Source: Nitrospirota bacterium (GTDB taxonomy: Bacteria > Nitrospirota > Thermodesulfovibrionia > Thermodesulfovibrionales > UBA1546). From it: DNA of 64,000 bases. A program made the position numbers and the translations under genes. The notes below the pieces were generated by a model. It was not told the DNA's origin and ran no database searches. It saw only the letters and a list, made by a program, of their open reading frames with translations. Location of the stretch: positions 1-64,000 of the forward strand of contig WPIF01000012.1 of NCBI GenBank assembly GCA_009773185.1, given 5' to 3'. This document shows positions 1-10,111 of this stretch, piece after piece. Every line of letters begins with the position of its first letter. Positions within the stretch are counted from its first letter, which is position 1.

Positions 1-145
1 GATAATCAAATACGTGAAATGGCAGGAAAGCCAGGATTCAGGTCAAGCGAAGCTTGTTCTGTGAAAAAGTGCCACGGGCTTGCCCGTGGGTATCTACAGG
101 AGATGCTGAAATAAATTCAGCATGACAGTTAAAGGGTGGTTTAAA
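1..145. repeat. Palindromic repeats upstream of lpxD
   Basis: No complete gene is visible here. A perfect hairpin CCACGGGC-tt-GCCCGTGG lies at 72-89 and a second, ATGCTGAA-ataaa-TTCAGCAT, at 103-123. The second has a close copy at 26630-26650, so it is a dispersed genomic repeat and may act as a terminator for a gene upstream of the window. Short open frames run in from base 1 (one ends at 64, one at 114). Either could be the tail of an upstream gene, but I do not recognise either. Confidence 0.55.
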
Positions 146-1168
146 ATGAAATTACGGGAAATTGCAAAGCTGATTGATGGAGAGGTTACCGGAGACCCTG
201 AAACAGAGATAAAGGGGGTTGCGGGAATATCCGATGCATCAGAAGGCGATATAACATTTTTAATCAGTCCAAAGTTTATTAAAGAATGCGCAGAGAGCAG
301 GGTGTCATGTGTGATAGTCAGGGATATTGTACCGGATATAAAGAAGCCGCAGGTCAAGGTCTCGAACCCCCAATATGCCTTTGCAAAACTTCTTGAGCAT
401 TTCTATGTTAAGCCCTTCATGCCTTCCGGCATAAGCGACAGGGCTTATGTTTCTGATAAGGCGCGGACAGGCAAAGATGTAACAATATCCCCTATGGTTT
501 TTGTATCGGACAATGCGTCAATAAGCGATAAAACAATCATATATCCGGGGGTCTTTATAGGTGAAAATTCACATATTGGCGATGGATGTATCATATATCC
601 CAATGTCACAATAAGGGAGAACATAAGGATAGGCAGCAGGGTTATCATACATCCGGGCGCAGTGCTGGGCTCTGACGGCTTCGGTTATGTGTTTGAAAAA
701 GGGATTCATTATAAGATTCCACAGGCCGGCGGAGTTATTATCGGAGATGATGTTGAGATAGGCGCCAATGTCACGATCGACAGGGCCACGACAGGCAACA
801 CCGTTATAGGCAAAGGCACAAAGCTGGATAATCTTGTTCATATTGCCCACAATGTGAAGATAGGGGAAAACACTGTTATTACGGCGCAGGCCGGCATTGC
901 AGGGAGCGCAGAGATAGGAAGTTTTGTCATGACAGGAGGCCAGGTCGGAGTTGCGGACCATGCCAGGATAGATGACGGCTGTATGATAGGCGCGCAATCA
1001 GGAGTAATGGGACATCTTAAAAAAGGGGTTTATTCAGGCTCGCCTGTCATACCTCACAGAGACTGGCTTAAGGCAGTTGCGATATTTGCCAGGCTGCCTG
1101 AACTTAACAAAAAAATCAAGGAACTTGAAGATAAGATAGAAACCATCGAAAGGAGACAGGAGAAATGA
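146..1168 (+). CDS. lpxD: UDP-3-O-acylglucosamine N-acyltransferase LpxD
   Basis: Adds the N-linked hydroxyacyl chain to UDP-3-O-acylglucosamine, the third step of lipid A synthesis, in the cytoplasm. The N-terminal uridine-binding domain is followed from about residue 100 by many hexapeptide repeats forming a left-handed beta helix. The catalytic His is H235 in the HIAHN motif, and a C-terminal helix ends the protein, as usual for the family (340 aa). An ATG at 122 is in frame, but I chose 146 because [10 protein letters not shown] is the family N-terminus and a purine-rich AGGGTGG lies just upstream. The stop overlaps the fabZ start by 4 bp, so the genes are translationally coupled. Confidence 0.96.
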   Translation: MKLREIAKLIDGEVTGDPETEIKGVAGISDASEGDITFLISPKFIKECAESRVSCVIVRDIVPDIKKPQVKVSNPQYAFAKLLEHFYVKPFMPSGISDRAYVSDKARTGKDVTISPMVFVSDNASISDKTIIYPGVFIGENSHIGDGCIIYPNVTIRENIRIGSRVIIHPGAVLGSDGFGYVFEKGIHYKIPQAGGVIIGDDVEIGANVTIDRATTGNTVIGKGTKLDNLVHIAHNVKIGENTVITAQAGIAGSAEIGSFVMTGGQVGVADHARIDDGCMIGAQSGVMGHLKKGVYSGSPVIPHRDWLKAVAIFARLPELNKKIKELEDKIETIERRQEK

Positions 1169-1599
1169 TAGACATCAACGGGATACAAAATCTGCTTCCT
1201 CACAGATACCCTTTTCTTATGGTTGACAGGATTATTGAACTTGAACCTAACGCAAAGGCTGTAGGAATAAAAAATGTTACTGTTAATGAGCCTTTTTTTC
1301 AGGGGCATTTCCCGGGCAATCCGATAATGCCGGGGGTCCTGATAGTTGAGGCAATGGCGCAGATTGCCGGTGTGCTTGCATTCGGCTCCGGGGTTCAGGG
1401 CAATGCAGTTTTTTTTATGAGCATAGAAAAGGCAAAGTTCAGAAAACCAGTAGTGCCGGGGGACCAGCTCAGGATGGAGATAAAGGTGCTTCAGCAGAGG
1501 GGGAATGTATGGAAATTCTCAGGAACTGCAACGGTGGATGAAAAGGTTGTTTCAGAAGCGGACTTTACGGCAATGGTTCTTACAAAGGAGCAGAAATGA
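1165..1599 (+). CDS. fabZ: (3R)-hydroxyacyl-ACP dehydratase FabZ
   Basis: Hot-dog fold dehydratase that converts 3-hydroxyacyl-ACP to trans-2-enoyl-ACP in fatty acid elongation. It competes with LpxA and LpxD for hydroxyacyl-ACP, which explains its place inside the lipid A operon. The diagnostic [11 protein letters not shown] motif is at residues 13-23. The catalytic pair is H48 (in GHFPGNP) and E62 (in VEAMAQ). The length of 144 aa is normal. Both ends overlap the neighbours by ATGA (1165-1168 and 1596-1599). Confidence 0.97.
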   Translation: MIDINGIQNLLPHRYPFLMVDRIIELEPNAKAVGIKNVTVNEPFFQGHFPGNPIMPGVLIVEAMAQIAGVLAFGSGVQGNAVFFMSIEKAKFRKPVVPGDQLRMEIKVLQQRGNVWKFSGTATVDEKVVSEADFTAMVLTKEQK

Positions 1600-2375
1600 C
1601 TACTGAAATACACAAGACAGCAATTATAGACCCTAAGGCGGTTATAGATGAAGGCGTGTCCATAGGTCCGTTCTGCATCGTGGGCGAGGGGGTTAAACTT
1701 AAAAAAGGGGCGAGGCTTATGTCGAATGTGATGATAGAGGGCAACACGGAAATCGGAGAAGGCTGCCTGATATATCCGTTTGCAACCATCGGTCTTCCGC
1801 CGCAGGACGTCAAATATAAAGGCGAAAAAACCGGCGTAAGAATAGGGAACAATAATATCATAAGAGAGTATGCATCCGTTCACAGGGCCTCGGTCGGAGG
1901 AGACGGCATGACTACGGTTGGAGATAATAGTTTCCTTATGGCTTATGTGCATGTCGCGCATGACTGTAAGATAGGAAATAATGTGGTAATTGCAAATTCT
2001 GCGGGACTTGCAGGGCATGTGGTCATCGAAGACTATGCAGTAATAGGAGGCATTGTCGGAGTGCATCAATTTACAAGGATTGGAGCGTATGCGATGGTTG
2101 GAGCTTTCAGCGGCATAGGGCAGGACATACCTCCGTACACAATGGCGTCAGGGCCAAGGGCAAAACTCTTCGGCCTCAATTCAGTGGGGCTCAAAAGGAA
2201 TGGTTTTCCTGATTCAACAATAAACGAGCTTAAGAAGGCATACAAGATACTCTTCAGGGAAAAACTTACATTAAAGGAAGCGCTTAAAAAGGTGCAGAAG
2301 GATTTCCCTGATTCAAAAGAGATAAGGTACCTTGTTGAATTTATCGAGAAAAATAAAAGGGGCGTCTGCAGATAG
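1596..2375 (+). CDS. lpxA: UDP-N-acetylglucosamine acyltransferase LpxA
   Basis: Catalyses the first committed step of lipid A synthesis, transfer of a hydroxyacyl chain from ACP to UDP-GlcNAc. The N-terminal two thirds are hexapeptide repeats. The catalytic base is H122 in HVAHDCKIGN (H125 in E. coli). The C-terminal helical part after GLKRNGFP is typical, and 259 aa matches the family. Start overlaps fabZ by ATGA. A repeat tract separates it from lpxI. Confidence 0.96.
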   Translation: MTTEIHKTAIIDPKAVIDEGVSIGPFCIVGEGVKLKKGARLMSNVMIEGNTEIGEGCLIYPFATIGLPPQDVKYKGEKTGVRIGNNNIIREYASVHRASVGGDGMTTVGDNSFLMAYVHVAHDCKIGNNVVIANSAGLAGHVVIEDYAVIGGIVGVHQFTRIGAYAMVGAFSGIGQDIPPYTMASGPRAKLFGLNSVGLKRNGFPDSTINELKKAYKILFREKLTLKEALKKVQKDFPDSKEIRYLVEFIEKNKRGVCR

Positions 2376-2381
2376 ACAAAG

Positions 2382-2413
2382 GCTATCAGCCATGAGCTAT
2401 CAGCTATCAGCTA
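2382..2413. repeat. TATCAGCT-type short repeat tract
   Basis: Run of degenerate GCTATCA/GCTATCAGCT units between lpxA and lpxI. Related tracts occur at 18488-18520, 31785-31816, 38937-38962 and 48185-48216. The tract leaves almost no room for a Shine-Dalgarno site before lpxI. Confidence 0.75.
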
Positions 2414-2417
2414 TTGC

Positions 2418-3227
2418 ATGAAAATACTCGGACTTATAGCCGGCATGGGTGAGCTTCCAAAGCTCGTTGCTGCAGATGCAAAAACAAGAGGATACAGGGT
2501 GGTGGCAGTTGCGCTTGAGCCTGTTGCCGACAAAGACCTCGGCTCGTATGTTGATGAGATAAAGTGGGTAAATGTAGGGAAACTTGGCGCGATAATAGAC
2601 TCTTTAAAAAAGAGCAAGGTAAAAGAAGCTGTCATGGCAGGGAAGGTCCCGAAATCCCTGCTCTATAAAAGCAAGATAATACCTGACCTGAGGGCCGTAA
2701 AACTCCTTTTTACGCTGAAAGACAAGAGCGACGATTCCATACTTCTTGGGATAGCAAAAGAGCTTGAAAAAGACGGTATCACGCTTCTTAACACAACCGA
2801 TTTCAGTTCAGGGCTTATGACGCCTGAGGGACTCCTTACGGAAGAAAGCCTTTCAGAAAACGAATGGAAGGATATAGCCTTTGGCTGGAAGATAGCAAAG
2901 GAAATCGGGCGTCTTGATATAGGGCAGACAGTTATTGTAAAAGACCAGGCTGTTATGGCAATCGAGGCGATAGAAGGAACAGATGAGGCTATCCTTAGAG
3001 GCGGGAAACTGGCAGGCAAAGGCGCTGTTGTTGTCAAGGTCAGCAAGCCAAAGCAGGATATGAGATTTGATGTCCCTGTTGTCGGGATGAAGACATTGAT
3101 ATCCATGATAGAGGTCAGCGCGCGTGTCCTGGCTGTTGAGGCAGGCAGGAGCATTCTCCTTCAGAGAGAAAAGATAATAAAAGAGGCTGAAGAGGCCGGG
3201 ATATCGCTCGTGGGATATAAGGAGTAG
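2418..3227 (+). CDS. lpxI: UDP-2,3-diacylglucosamine pyrophosphatase LpxI
   Basis: LpxI (DUF1009) hydrolyses UDP-2,3-diacylglucosamine to lipid X and UMP, replacing LpxH in many non-enteric bacteria. The N-terminal part begins GLIAGMGELPKL, and a VMAGKVPK segment follows near residue 75. The C-terminal domain carries the conserved KPKQDMRFDVPVVG stretch near residue 220. The length of 269 aa is normal. It lies in the lipid A operon just after lpxA. The next gene follows after 3 bp. Confidence 0.93.
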   Translation: MKILGLIAGMGELPKLVAADAKTRGYRVVAVALEPVADKDLGSYVDEIKWVNVGKLGAIIDSLKKSKVKEAVMAGKVPKSLLYKSKIIPDLRAVKLLFTLKDKSDDSILLGIAKELEKDGITLLNTTDFSSGLMTPEGLLTEESLSENEWKDIAFGWKIAKEIGRLDIGQTVIVKDQAVMAIEAIEGTDEAILRGGKLAGKGAVVVKVSKPKQDMRFDVPVVGMKTLISMIEVSARVLAVEAGRSILLQREKIIKEAEEAGISLVGYKE

Positions 3228-3230
3228 TTT

Positions 3231-4088
3231 ATGAGCCGCAATTTTATTGACCTTCACACGCATGGAATCGGAAAATACGATACAAGAACAGACAACTATA
3301 AGGATATTCTTAAAATGGCCGAACTTCACGGGAGGAAAAGAACAAGGGGTATTCTGCCCACTATTTATCCTGCATCAATTGCCGAAATGCGCAAGAATAT
3401 GGAAGCCGTAAGGAAGGCGATGGAATCGCAGATATACGGCCTTAAATCCCAGTCGGCAGCCATTATCGGCATAAATCTCGAGGGGCCTTTTTTAAACCAG
3501 CTGAGGTGCGGGGCAATGGATAAAAAGTCATTCATCAGCCCGTCCGCATCTTCTCTTAAAAAATTAATATCGGGATACGAGGACATAATAAGGATAATGA
3601 CAGTTGCGCCTGAAGTTAAGGGGGCATTAAAGATTATAGAAAAATGTGTTGAGGTCGGGATAAAGGTTAACATGGGCCATTCCGATGCAACATATATACA
3701 GGCTGTTGAAGGCAAAAAGGCAGGCGCAACCGGGATTACACATATATTCAATGCCATGAGGCCTTTTCATCACAGGGAACCAGGGCTTGCAGGTTTCGGG
3801 CTTATTGATGAGGATATTTACATAGAAGTAATTGCTGACGGTGTCCATTTGCATTCAAAGGCGCTTGAACTTATTTTTTCTAAAAAGAGGCTTGATAAGA
3901 TAATGCTCGTGTCAGATTCTGTAAAGGGTGAGAAGGGCATTGCTGTTTATAAAAAAGCCGGGATTCTGGCAGGAAGCGGCATAACACTCTCAGATTCGAT
4001 AAAAATACTTAAACAGACAGGAATCCCTGAAGCAGAGATCATAGAGGCCGCAGTTGAAAATCCGGCAAGATACCTGTCTCTAATGTAA
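3231..4088 (+). CDS. NagA-like amidohydrolase (short form)
   Basis: Resembles N-acetylglucosamine-6-phosphate deacetylase, which removes acetate from GlcNAc-6-P in amino sugar recycling. Visible metal and substrate motifs are DLHTHG (H9, H11), NLEGPF (E84), [36 protein letters not shown] and LVSDS. At 285 aa it lacks most of the flanking beta-sandwich domain of classical NagA (about 380 aa). AAGGAG lies upstream of the ATG and the lpxI spacing is 3 bp, so it belongs to the lipid A operon where lpxB is often found. Its substrate may be an acetylated amino sugar, but that is inference. Its 3' end overlaps the convergent HD-GYP gene by 9 bp. Confidence 0.8.
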   Translation: MSRNFIDLHTHGIGKYDTRTDNYKDILKMAELHGRKRTRGILPTIYPASIAEMRKNMEAVRKAMESQIYGLKSQSAAIIGINLEGPFLNQLRCGAMDKKSFISPSASSLKKLISGYEDIIRIMTVAPEVKGALKIIEKCVEVGIKVNMGHSDATYIQAVEGKKAGATGITHIFNAMRPFHHREPGLAGFGLIDEDIYIEVIADGVHLHSKALELIFSKKRLDKIMLVSDSVKGEKGIAVYKKAGILAGSGITLSDSIKILKQTGIPEAEIIEAAVENPARYLSLM

Positions 4089-5603
4089 TTCCTCGTAAAT
4101 GCCTTCTAACTGAGGTGCAAGGTCTTTAAATGCCTGCAGTACCTGCGGGTCAAAGTGACAGGGTAAAGTCTTCCCGTCTCCTTCTTTAAGTATCCTGCAG
4201 GTCTTTTCGTGGCCGTAGGCAGGCTTGTATGGCCGTGTACTTCTCAGGGCATCATACTGGTCTGCTATATTGAGGATCCTGCCTTCGATGGGGATTATAT
4301 CACCCTTTAATCCGTAAGGGTAACCGCTTCCATCCCAGCACTCATGATGGGTAAGTGCAATGGCCTGTGCCATCTTCATCCTGGGGTGCTCGCCGAGTAT
4401 CCTTGCGCCATAAAGGGGATGCTGTTTTACTGTCTCAAATTCCGCTGCTGACAGCTGGCCCGGCTTTTTCAGTATGTCAGGATGAACATGAATCTTGCCT
4501 ACATCGTGCATCTGGGCGGCGATGCCTATATCGGACACAAATTTTTCCGGCAACCCAAGTTTTCTTGCTATCGCCATTGAGTATTTGTTAAGCCTCAGGA
4601 TGTGGTTTCCTGTATTGTCGTCATTAGCCTCTGCAGCCTTTGAAAGTGCAGTTATTGTGTAGAAAAGGGTATCTTCTGTTTCTTTTATCTGTTTGGACAG
4701 GGATTTAAAAAATGGGATATGGATTGAAAGCCCTTTAATGACCTGAGCATCAGAAAGGGTTACAGCGCGGCCGTAGTTAAATGCAATTATCACGGCATGT
4801 CTTGATATATAGGCAACGAAATTTTCCACCATCCCGACAGCCTCTGTTATGGCACGATGGAAGTGTTCCTGATATTTTAATACGGATTCTTCGTCTGTAT
4901 GGTTTGAATATATTACTCCGCAGTCGCCATTGTTTTTTGCTTTATCTTTCCGGGCATAAAAGTTTTCAGGGATAATGCACTCCACGGGTTCTGTCCCGTT
5001 GCTGAATATTTTCCCTTTGATATTGTTACTGTCTGTCTTTCCAAGAAAGACGCAGACAGGTTTTTCCCTCTCATAAGGTTTTTTTCTTAGGATCATGCCA
5101 AGCAGTGATTTGTAAAATTCTTTGCTGTTGAAAGTCATTGGGTCAAAATCCCTGAGAATTCCCGAGGTGTAGGATATGATTGAAGCCAGATTCTCATTTG
5201 TCTTCTCCAACTCAGTATACATGCCTTTTATCTTGAGCAGCGCCCGGACCCTTGCAACTACTTCGCTCATGCTGAAAGGCCTGCTTATAAAATCCTCTGC
5301 CCCTGCCTGAATGCTTCTTATTTTTTCCTGGCCGGATGGCAAGGCGGGTATCAGCATAACAGGAATTTTTTTGGTGGCCGTATTTGCCTTTATCTTTTGG
5401 CAGACTTCATAGCCGTTAATTCCCGGAAGAATGATATCCAGTATAACAAGGGCGATGTCTTCTTTTTCCAGAAGCAGGAGGCATTCTTCACCGCTCCCGG
5501 CTTTTACTACATCGTAATGGGGTTTGATATAACCCTCGATCAGGGCTGCATTTCTCGGGTTGTCATCAACCACGAGTATTTTAGGCCTCTGTGCTGTCAA
5601 CAT
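4080..5603 (-). CDS. Response regulator with HD-GYP domain, atypical receiver
   Basis: Predicted cyclic-di-GMP phosphodiesterase regulated by a receiver domain. Receiver at residues 8-125: D13, D14 and phospho-acceptor D56 are present. The conserved switch Thr/Ser is Pro (P86, in LIPALPSG) and the conserved Lys is Arg (R108, in ISRPF). A linker of about 200 aa follows. The HD-GYP domain occupies about 330-500, with H366-D367 in [11 protein letters not shown] and the [11 protein letters not shown] signature. The switch substitutions suggest phosphorylation-independent or altered signalling. It is monocistronic and divergent from the metallo-hydrolase gene. Confidence 0.9.
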   Translation of the reverse strand: MLTAQRPKILVVDDNPRNAALIEGYIKPHYDVVKAGSGEECLLLLEKEDIALVILDIILPGINGYEVCQKIKANTATKKIPVMLIPALPSGQEKIRSIQAGAEDFISRPFSMSEVVARVRALLKIKGMYTELEKTNENLASIISYTSGILRDFDPMTFNSKEFYKSLLGMILRKKPYEREKPVCVFLGKTDSNNIKGKIFSNGTEPVECIIPENFYARKDKAKNNGDCGVIYSNHTDEESVLKYQEHFHRAITEAVGMVENFVAYISRHAVIIAFNYGRAVTLSDAQVIKGLSIHIPFFKSLSKQIKETEDTLFYTITALSKAAEANDDNTGNHILRLNKYSMAIARKLGLPEKFVSDIGIAAQMHDVGKIHVHPDILKKPGQLSAAEFETVKQHPLYGARILGEHPRMKMAQAIALTHHECWDGSGYPYGLKGDIIPIEGRILNIADQYDALRSTRPYKPAYGHEKTCRILKEGDGKTLPCHFDPQVLQAFKDLAPQLEGIYEELH

Positions 5604-5721
5604 TGTAATTATTATCGGCTTTGTAAATGGAAACTTTAATTTTTTGGGTAAAAAAAGGCGGTATGCTATAATTTGTTAACAAATGGCCATAGTCTGTTTT
5701 TTGCAAAAAGGAGGAAGGGTT

Positions 5722-6423
5722 ATGAAAGGGCTTGTTTTCTTTGTATTTATTTTTTTAGCATTAATTTCCCCCGGTGTAAATGCAGGGGAAAAGGAGGCAA
5801 AGGATATGGTAAAAGATATTCACTGGCTTGGGCATGATACATTCAGGATTGCCGGAGAAAAGACAATCTATACCGACCCGTTCAATATCAAGAAGAAAGA
5901 CACTGCTGATATTATCCTGATTACCCATGAGCATCGCGACCACTGCTCTCCGGATGATGTCAGGAAGATTCAGGGGGCAAATACCGTGATAGTCACGGTT
6001 GCAGACTGTGCAAAGAAGTTAAGCGGGAATATAAAGGTAGTAAAACCGGGCGACAGAATCAGTGTTGAAGGAATTGAGATTGAGGCAGTTCCGTCCTACA
6101 ATACAAACAAGCAGTTTCATACAAAGGACAGGGGCTGGGTTGGCTATATTTTTACTGTAAAGGGGCAGCGGATTTATCTTGCGGGAGATACTGATTATAT
6201 ACCTGAGATGAAGGCATTTAAGAATATAGATGTTGCGCTTCTCCCGGTTTCAGGCACTTATGTCATGACAGCTGATGAGGCTGTGAAGGCAGCCCTTGAT
6301 ATAAAGCCGAAGATTGCAATCCCCATGCATTATGGTTCGATAGTCGGGGACAGGAACGATGCGAAGAAGTTTGCAGAGGGGCTTAAGGGAAAAATTGAGG
6401 TTGTGATATTAGATGAGGAGTAA
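5722..6423 (+). CDS. Exported metallo-beta-lactamase-fold hydrolase
   Basis: Predicted periplasmic Zn hydrolase of the UlaG/UPF0173 type. The start at 5722 follows a strong AAGGAGGA, and the first 18 residues form a signal peptide (hydrophobic VFFVFIFLALI, cleavage likely after VNA). The upstream in-frame ATG at 5683 would spoil this signal. The HxHxDH motif is THEHRDHC. Further metal ligands appear in LAGDTDY and in IPMHYGS near the C terminus. Cytoplasmic UlaG-like enzymes are common, so the signal peptide is a mild oddity. The substrate is unknown. Confidence 0.85.
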   Translation: MKGLVFFVFIFLALISPGVNAGEKEAKDMVKDIHWLGHDTFRIAGEKTIYTDPFNIKKKDTADIILITHEHRDHCSPDDVRKIQGANTVIVTVADCAKKLSGNIKVVKPGDRISVEGIEIEAVPSYNTNKQFHTKDRGWVGYIFTVKGQRIYLAGDTDYIPEMKAFKNIDVALLPVSGTYVMTADEAVKAALDIKPKIAIPMHYGSIVGDRNDAKKFAEGLKGKIEVVILDEE

Positions 6424-6440
6424 ATAAGAATGAATTTATT

Positions 6441-6570
6441 AGGGCAGGTGATAGTATTTTCGCTCATTCTCGGCACTGACGGCGTCAGTGCCTCCGAGGT
6501 TTTGCCTGTCCATGCATTTTGCATAGAGGCAGGCAAAAAAACCGCTCAAACACTATTCCCCACCCTGCCA
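6441..6570. repeat. Imperfect palindromic element (copy A)
   Basis: The ends form an imperfect inverted repeat (GGGCAGGTGATAGTATTTT at the left, a related complement ending CACTATTCCCCACCCTGCC at the right). Inside are two hairpins: GGCACTGACG-GC-GTCAGTGCC at 6472-6491, and TTTTGCCTG...CAGGCAAAA. It has the same architecture and shared blocks (TTCGCTCATTCTCG, ACCGCTCAAA) as the element at 32921-33070, so both belong to one dispersed family. Confidence 0.7.
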
Positions 6571-6595
6571 TATTTGTCATGGTTTTGAGGTCTAA

Positions 6596-7561
6596 ATGCT
6601 TAATGAAATAATAAATATGTTTAAAAAGAAAGGTGATTTTGTCTCTGGCGAAGAGATGAGCAAAAAACTCGGAATAACACGGGCTGCCATATGGAAGAAG
6701 ATAAAGATTTTGAGGGGCGCGGGATATAAAATTCAGGCAACGCCTGCAAAAGGGTATAAACTAATTAAGTCTCCTGAATTTTCAGTCGAAGAACTCAGGA
6801 CTCTTATAAGGGGTGATATCGGCAGGGAGATTATTTTTTTTGAGAGTATAGGTTCTACCAATACAGCGGCTTTGGAGCTTGCAGAAAAAGGCGCTCCTCA
6901 CGGAACAGTCGTAATAGCAGACAGACAGGCAAAGGGGAAGGGCAGGCTCGGAAGGACATGGGTCTCACCGCCCCGGAGCAATATTTATATGAGCGTTATT
7001 TTGAGGCCGGAGATAGAGACAGAGGATGCAACGCTTCTTACAATAATGGCTGCGGTATCATGTGCAAAAGGCGTAATGAAATCAACCGGACTGAAGGCGG
7101 AGATAAAATGGCCCAATGACCTGATGATTTCCAGCAAAAAATTGGGCGGCATACTTACAGAGATGAAATCAGACCCCGACGGGATTGTATTTGCCGTTAT
7201 CGGCATTGGAATAAATGTGAATAGTAAAACAAAAAAGGATTTTCCTCCTGATATCCGGGGTATTGCAACGTCAATAAGAGAAGAACTCGGCAAAATTCAA
7301 TCAAGGACCTTTATTATTGCAGAGATATTGAAGGAGACGGAGCACTGGTACAGGGTCCTCTTGACCGGGGGAAGAAAACCTCTGTTTGATGAGTGGAAGC
7401 GGCTTTCATCAACACTCGGCAGGAAGGTCAGGGTGACTGCCGGGGATAACGTATTCACCGGAGTTGCAGAAGACATAGACAGGGGAGGAATGCTTATATT
7501 GAGACTCCCATCCGGCATGCTCAAAAAGATAAGCTCCGGAGATGTAACTATGCTGAGGTAA
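6596..7561 (+). CDS. birA: Bifunctional biotin ligase/repressor BirA
   Basis: Attaches biotin to the biotin carboxyl carrier protein through biotinyl-AMP. The N-terminal winged helix (about residues 1-65, GEEMSKKLGITRAAIWKKI) suggests that it also represses biotin genes. The catalytic domain shows the ESIGSTNTAA start, the biotinyl-AMP loop KGKGRLGRTWVSP near residue 115, IKWPNDL, and a C-terminal SH3-like domain (VTAGDNVFTGVAEDID). Length is 321 aa as in E. coli. It abuts the convergent HD-GYP gene by 6 bp. Confidence 0.95.
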   Translation: MLNEIINMFKKKGDFVSGEEMSKKLGITRAAIWKKIKILRGAGYKIQATPAKGYKLIKSPEFSVEELRTLIRGDIGREIIFFESIGSTNTAALELAEKGAPHGTVVIADRQAKGKGRLGRTWVSPPRSNIYMSVILRPEIETEDATLLTIMAAVSCAKGVMKSTGLKAEIKWPNDLMISSKKLGGILTEMKSDPDGIVFAVIGIGINVNSKTKKDFPPDIRGIATSIREELGKIQSRTFIIAEILKETEHWYRVLLTGGRKPLFDEWKRLSSTLGRKVRVTAGDNVFTGVAEDIDRGGMLILRLPSGMLKKISSGDVTMLR

Positions 7562-7567
7562 CTATTT

Positions 7568-8641
7568 TTAATCCTTATGTGCGTTGTATATTTCTTCAAA
7601 TACAGGCGCAACTTCAATAAATGCGTTTAATACCCGGGGGTCAAAATGTTCCGGAATGGTCCTTCCATCCCCTTCTGTTATCACTTTATAGGTTTCCTGA
7701 TGGGTAAAGGCCCTTTTGTAGGGCCTTTTGCTCACAAGGGCGTCATACTGGTCAACAAGCATGACGATCCTGCCCTCAATCGGTATATTTTCACCTTTTA
7801 ATCCTCCGGGATATCCTGTGCCATCCCATCTCTCGTGGTGATTGAGGGCAATAGAGGCTGCCATCTGTATGTTTTTATGAGTAGAACCTGCAAGGATTGC
7901 TTCTCCTATTGTGGTATGGTGCTTCATAACCTCAAACTCTTCTTCTGTGAGGCTGCCGGGTTTCAGAAGGATGCTGTCCGGTATCCCTATTTTGCCTATA
8001 TCATGCATAGGGCTTGTAAATGTAATTGCCTCAATAAAATCCGCAGGCAGGTTCAGGGCCTCAGCGAGCTTATTTGAATAAAGGCCGATTCTTACGATGT
8101 GGATGCCTGTATCTGTGTCCCTGTATTCGGCAGCAGCTGTAAGGCGCAGTATAACTTCCTTGCTCATATTTTTGACCATTATCAGGGCATCTGCTAATGC
8201 CTGTGTTTTTTGCCTCACAGTATCTTCAAGGTTAGCCTTATAATTTCTTTCTATCTGCAGGAGATTGGAGTATTTGACAGCCCTTTCTATGGCATGAATA
8301 AGATAACTGGGGTGATAGGGCTTGATAAGGAAATCAAAGGCCCCTTTTTTAATGGCATCAACTGCCACGTCTAATTCAGCATATGCCGTCATCAGAATTA
8401 CGGGAAGTTCCGGGTTGAGGGCATGAATTTTTTCAAGGAGTTCAACCCCTGAAACTACAGGCATTCTGACATCTGTCAATACGATGTCAATGTTGTTTTT
8501 GCCCAGTATTACCTCCATTGCCTCTTTTGCGCTTTCGCAGGTAATGACAGAGTAATTGCGCCCGCCAAGCAATAGTGAGGCTGATTCGCGGACGTAGGGG
8601 TCATCATCTACCACGAGTATATTTGGTTTAATCTCAGTCAT
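7568..8641 (-). CDS. Response regulator with HD-GYP domain
   Basis: Predicted cyclic-di-GMP phosphodiesterase. The canonical receiver (residues 7-120) has D12-D14, phospho-acceptor D57 in LTDVRMP, an intact MTAY switch Thr and an IKPY Lys, unlike the paralogue at 4080-5603. A short coiled linker leads to the HD-GYP domain (about 175-350) with H213-D214 in [11 protein letters not shown] and [13 protein letters not shown]. Length of 357 aa is typical of RpfG-like proteins. It lies downstream of three other signalling genes on the same strand. Confidence 0.93.
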   Translation of the reverse strand: MTEIKPNILVVDDDPYVRESASLLLGGRNYSVITCESAKEAMEVILGKNNIDIVLTDVRMPVVSGVELLEKIHALNPELPVILMTAYAELDVAVDAIKKGAFDFLIKPYHPSYLIHAIERAVKYSNLLQIERNYKANLEDTVRQKTQALADALIMVKNMSKEVILRLTAAAEYRDTDTGIHIVRIGLYSNKLAEALNLPADFIEAITFTSPMHDIGKIGIPDSILLKPGSLTEEEFEVMKHHTTIGEAILAGSTHKNIQMAASIALNHHERWDGTGYPGGLKGENIPIEGRIVMLVDQYDALVSKRPYKRAFTHQETYKVITEGDGRTIPEHFDPRVLNAFIEVAPVFEEIYNAHKD

Positions 8642-8754
8642 TTATCCGGTACCTCTCTTATTTTCCGCTCCGATTCCGGTTTTTACCATATCATACCCTC
8701 TGAGATAAATACTATCAGAGTTGAGCAAGTTGTCAAGGTTAAGACAGGTTGTCT

Positions 8755-10074
8755 CTATTGCCTGTCAATAACTTTAAAGAATAGTTCGGCAAGCTCCGGA
8801 TCGAATTGTATGCCTTTTAGTGAGATGATGTAGTCTTTTGCCTTTTCACTGGACCAGGCAGGCCTGTAAGGACGGTCTGAACGAAGGGCGTCCCAGACAT
8901 CCACTAAAGCAAATATACGCGCTGCAAGTGGAATCTGTTCTGCCTTAAGGCCTTGAGGATAGCCGGTGCCGTCCCATTTTTCATGATGGCAGTAAGGGAT
9001 GTCAATAGCGCGGCGCAGGAATGCGATAGGCGAGAGCAGTTTATACGCTATCACAGGATGGTTTTTCATAAGCACCCATTCCTCATCAGTGAGCTTGCCG
9101 GGCTTAAGCAGAACGCTGTCAGGCACGCCGAGTTTGCCGATATCATGAAGCAATGCTCCACGGCGTACGTGCACCAATTCTTCTTCGCTCATTCCTGCTG
9201 CGCGGGCTATCTCTATTGTTATTTCAGTGACGCGTTGCGAGTGGCCTTCTGTTTCCTTATCTCTGTAATCAAGGGCATTTGACCAGCCTTCAATCGTGGT
9301 GTCATAGGCAAGGACGAGTTCCTTGTATGACTCGGTAACGTCTTCAAGCATGTTCAGAAAGGCGTCCCTGCCTTTCTGAAGGGCCTCTTCTCTTTTCTTG
9401 ACTTCGTTCAGCGTTGCGCCCAGTGATTCAGCCACTTCCTTATAGGACGCTTCGGATTTTTTCAGTTCCTTCTCTGTTTGCTTAGGCGCGGTTACGTCCC
9501 TGACGATCTCGAGACCAGCTATAATATTTCCTTCGGAATCTTTTACAGCAGATGCGGTATTCTCAAAATACATCATGCCCTTATCGGTAGGTACAGCCCT
9601 TACCGTTGTGTGAATCTTGCCATCCTCGAAAGACATCGCAACAGGACAACCTTTACAGGTATGCTCCATGCCTTCATATGCCATATAACAGTATTCTTCG
9701 ACATGGTTGCCGATAAAGTTTATTGCAACCTGATTTTGATAGATGATCCTGAAATCCCTGTCCTGAATGGTAATGCCGTCGCCGATCGCTGCAACAATTG
9801 CTTCCCATTTAGCTTTTTCATTTTCAGCCTGCTCGAATGCTGCCTTTCGTTCTTCCTCGGCCTTTTTTTGTTTGTTGATTGCTAATTGAGCAATGGTGCT
9901 GAACGATAAAATAATGCAGATCGCGAGTATACGAACCACGATTTCAAAGAGTTCGGGGTTAAAGATTTGGGCCGTGATGGTGCCCTCATGAAATATAAAC
10001 ACATCTAAAGCAGCATCTCCAATCCAATAAAATACGCTAAACCAAATACCAACACATATTAGTTTCGATCTCAT
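8755..10074 (-). CDS. Membrane PAS-HD-GYP phosphodiesterase
   Basis: Two N-terminal membrane segments (about residues 8-28 and 45-68) and a short helix lead to a PAS domain (about 85-200), a coiled coil (200-250) and an HD-GYP domain (about 255-435, H310-D311 in HDIGKLGVPDS, HHEKWDGTGYP). The PAS domain carries a Cys cluster (CYMAYEGMEHTCKGCP), a pattern seen in anaerobe PAS proteins that could bind metal or sense redox. Its role is probably redox- or ligand-controlled cyclic-di-GMP hydrolysis. It follows two PAS-protein genes on the same strand with a 37-bp gap, so it is likely the same transcript. Confidence 0.9.
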   Translation of the reverse strand: MRSKLICVGIWFSVFYWIGDAALDVFIFHEGTITAQIFNPELFEIVVRILAICIILSFSTIAQLAINKQKKAEEERKAAFEQAENEKAKWEAIVAAIGDGITIQDRDFRIIYQNQVAINFIGNHVEEYCYMAYEGMEHTCKGCPVAMSFEDGKIHTTVRAVPTDKGMMYFENTASAVKDSEGNIIAGLEIVRDVTAPKQTEKELKKSEASYKEVAESLGATLNEVKKREEALQKGRDAFLNMLEDVTESYKELVLAYDTTIEGWSNALDYRDKETEGHSQRVTEITIEIARAAGMSEEELVHVRRGALLHDIGKLGVPDSVLLKPGKLTDEEWVLMKNHPVIAYKLLSPIAFLRRAIDIPYCHHEKWDGTGYPQGLKAEQIPLAARIFALVDVWDALRSDRPYRPAWSSEKAKDYIISLKGIQFDPELAELFFKVIDRQ

Positions 10075-10111
10075 AATTCCGTATATCCCCTGATTATGGA
10101 AATCATTAATT

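Noticed and set aside
569-997. Long minus-strand frames opposite lpxD, lpxA, ftsK and glyS
   Set aside because: They are shadows of well-supported genes and show no family motifs.
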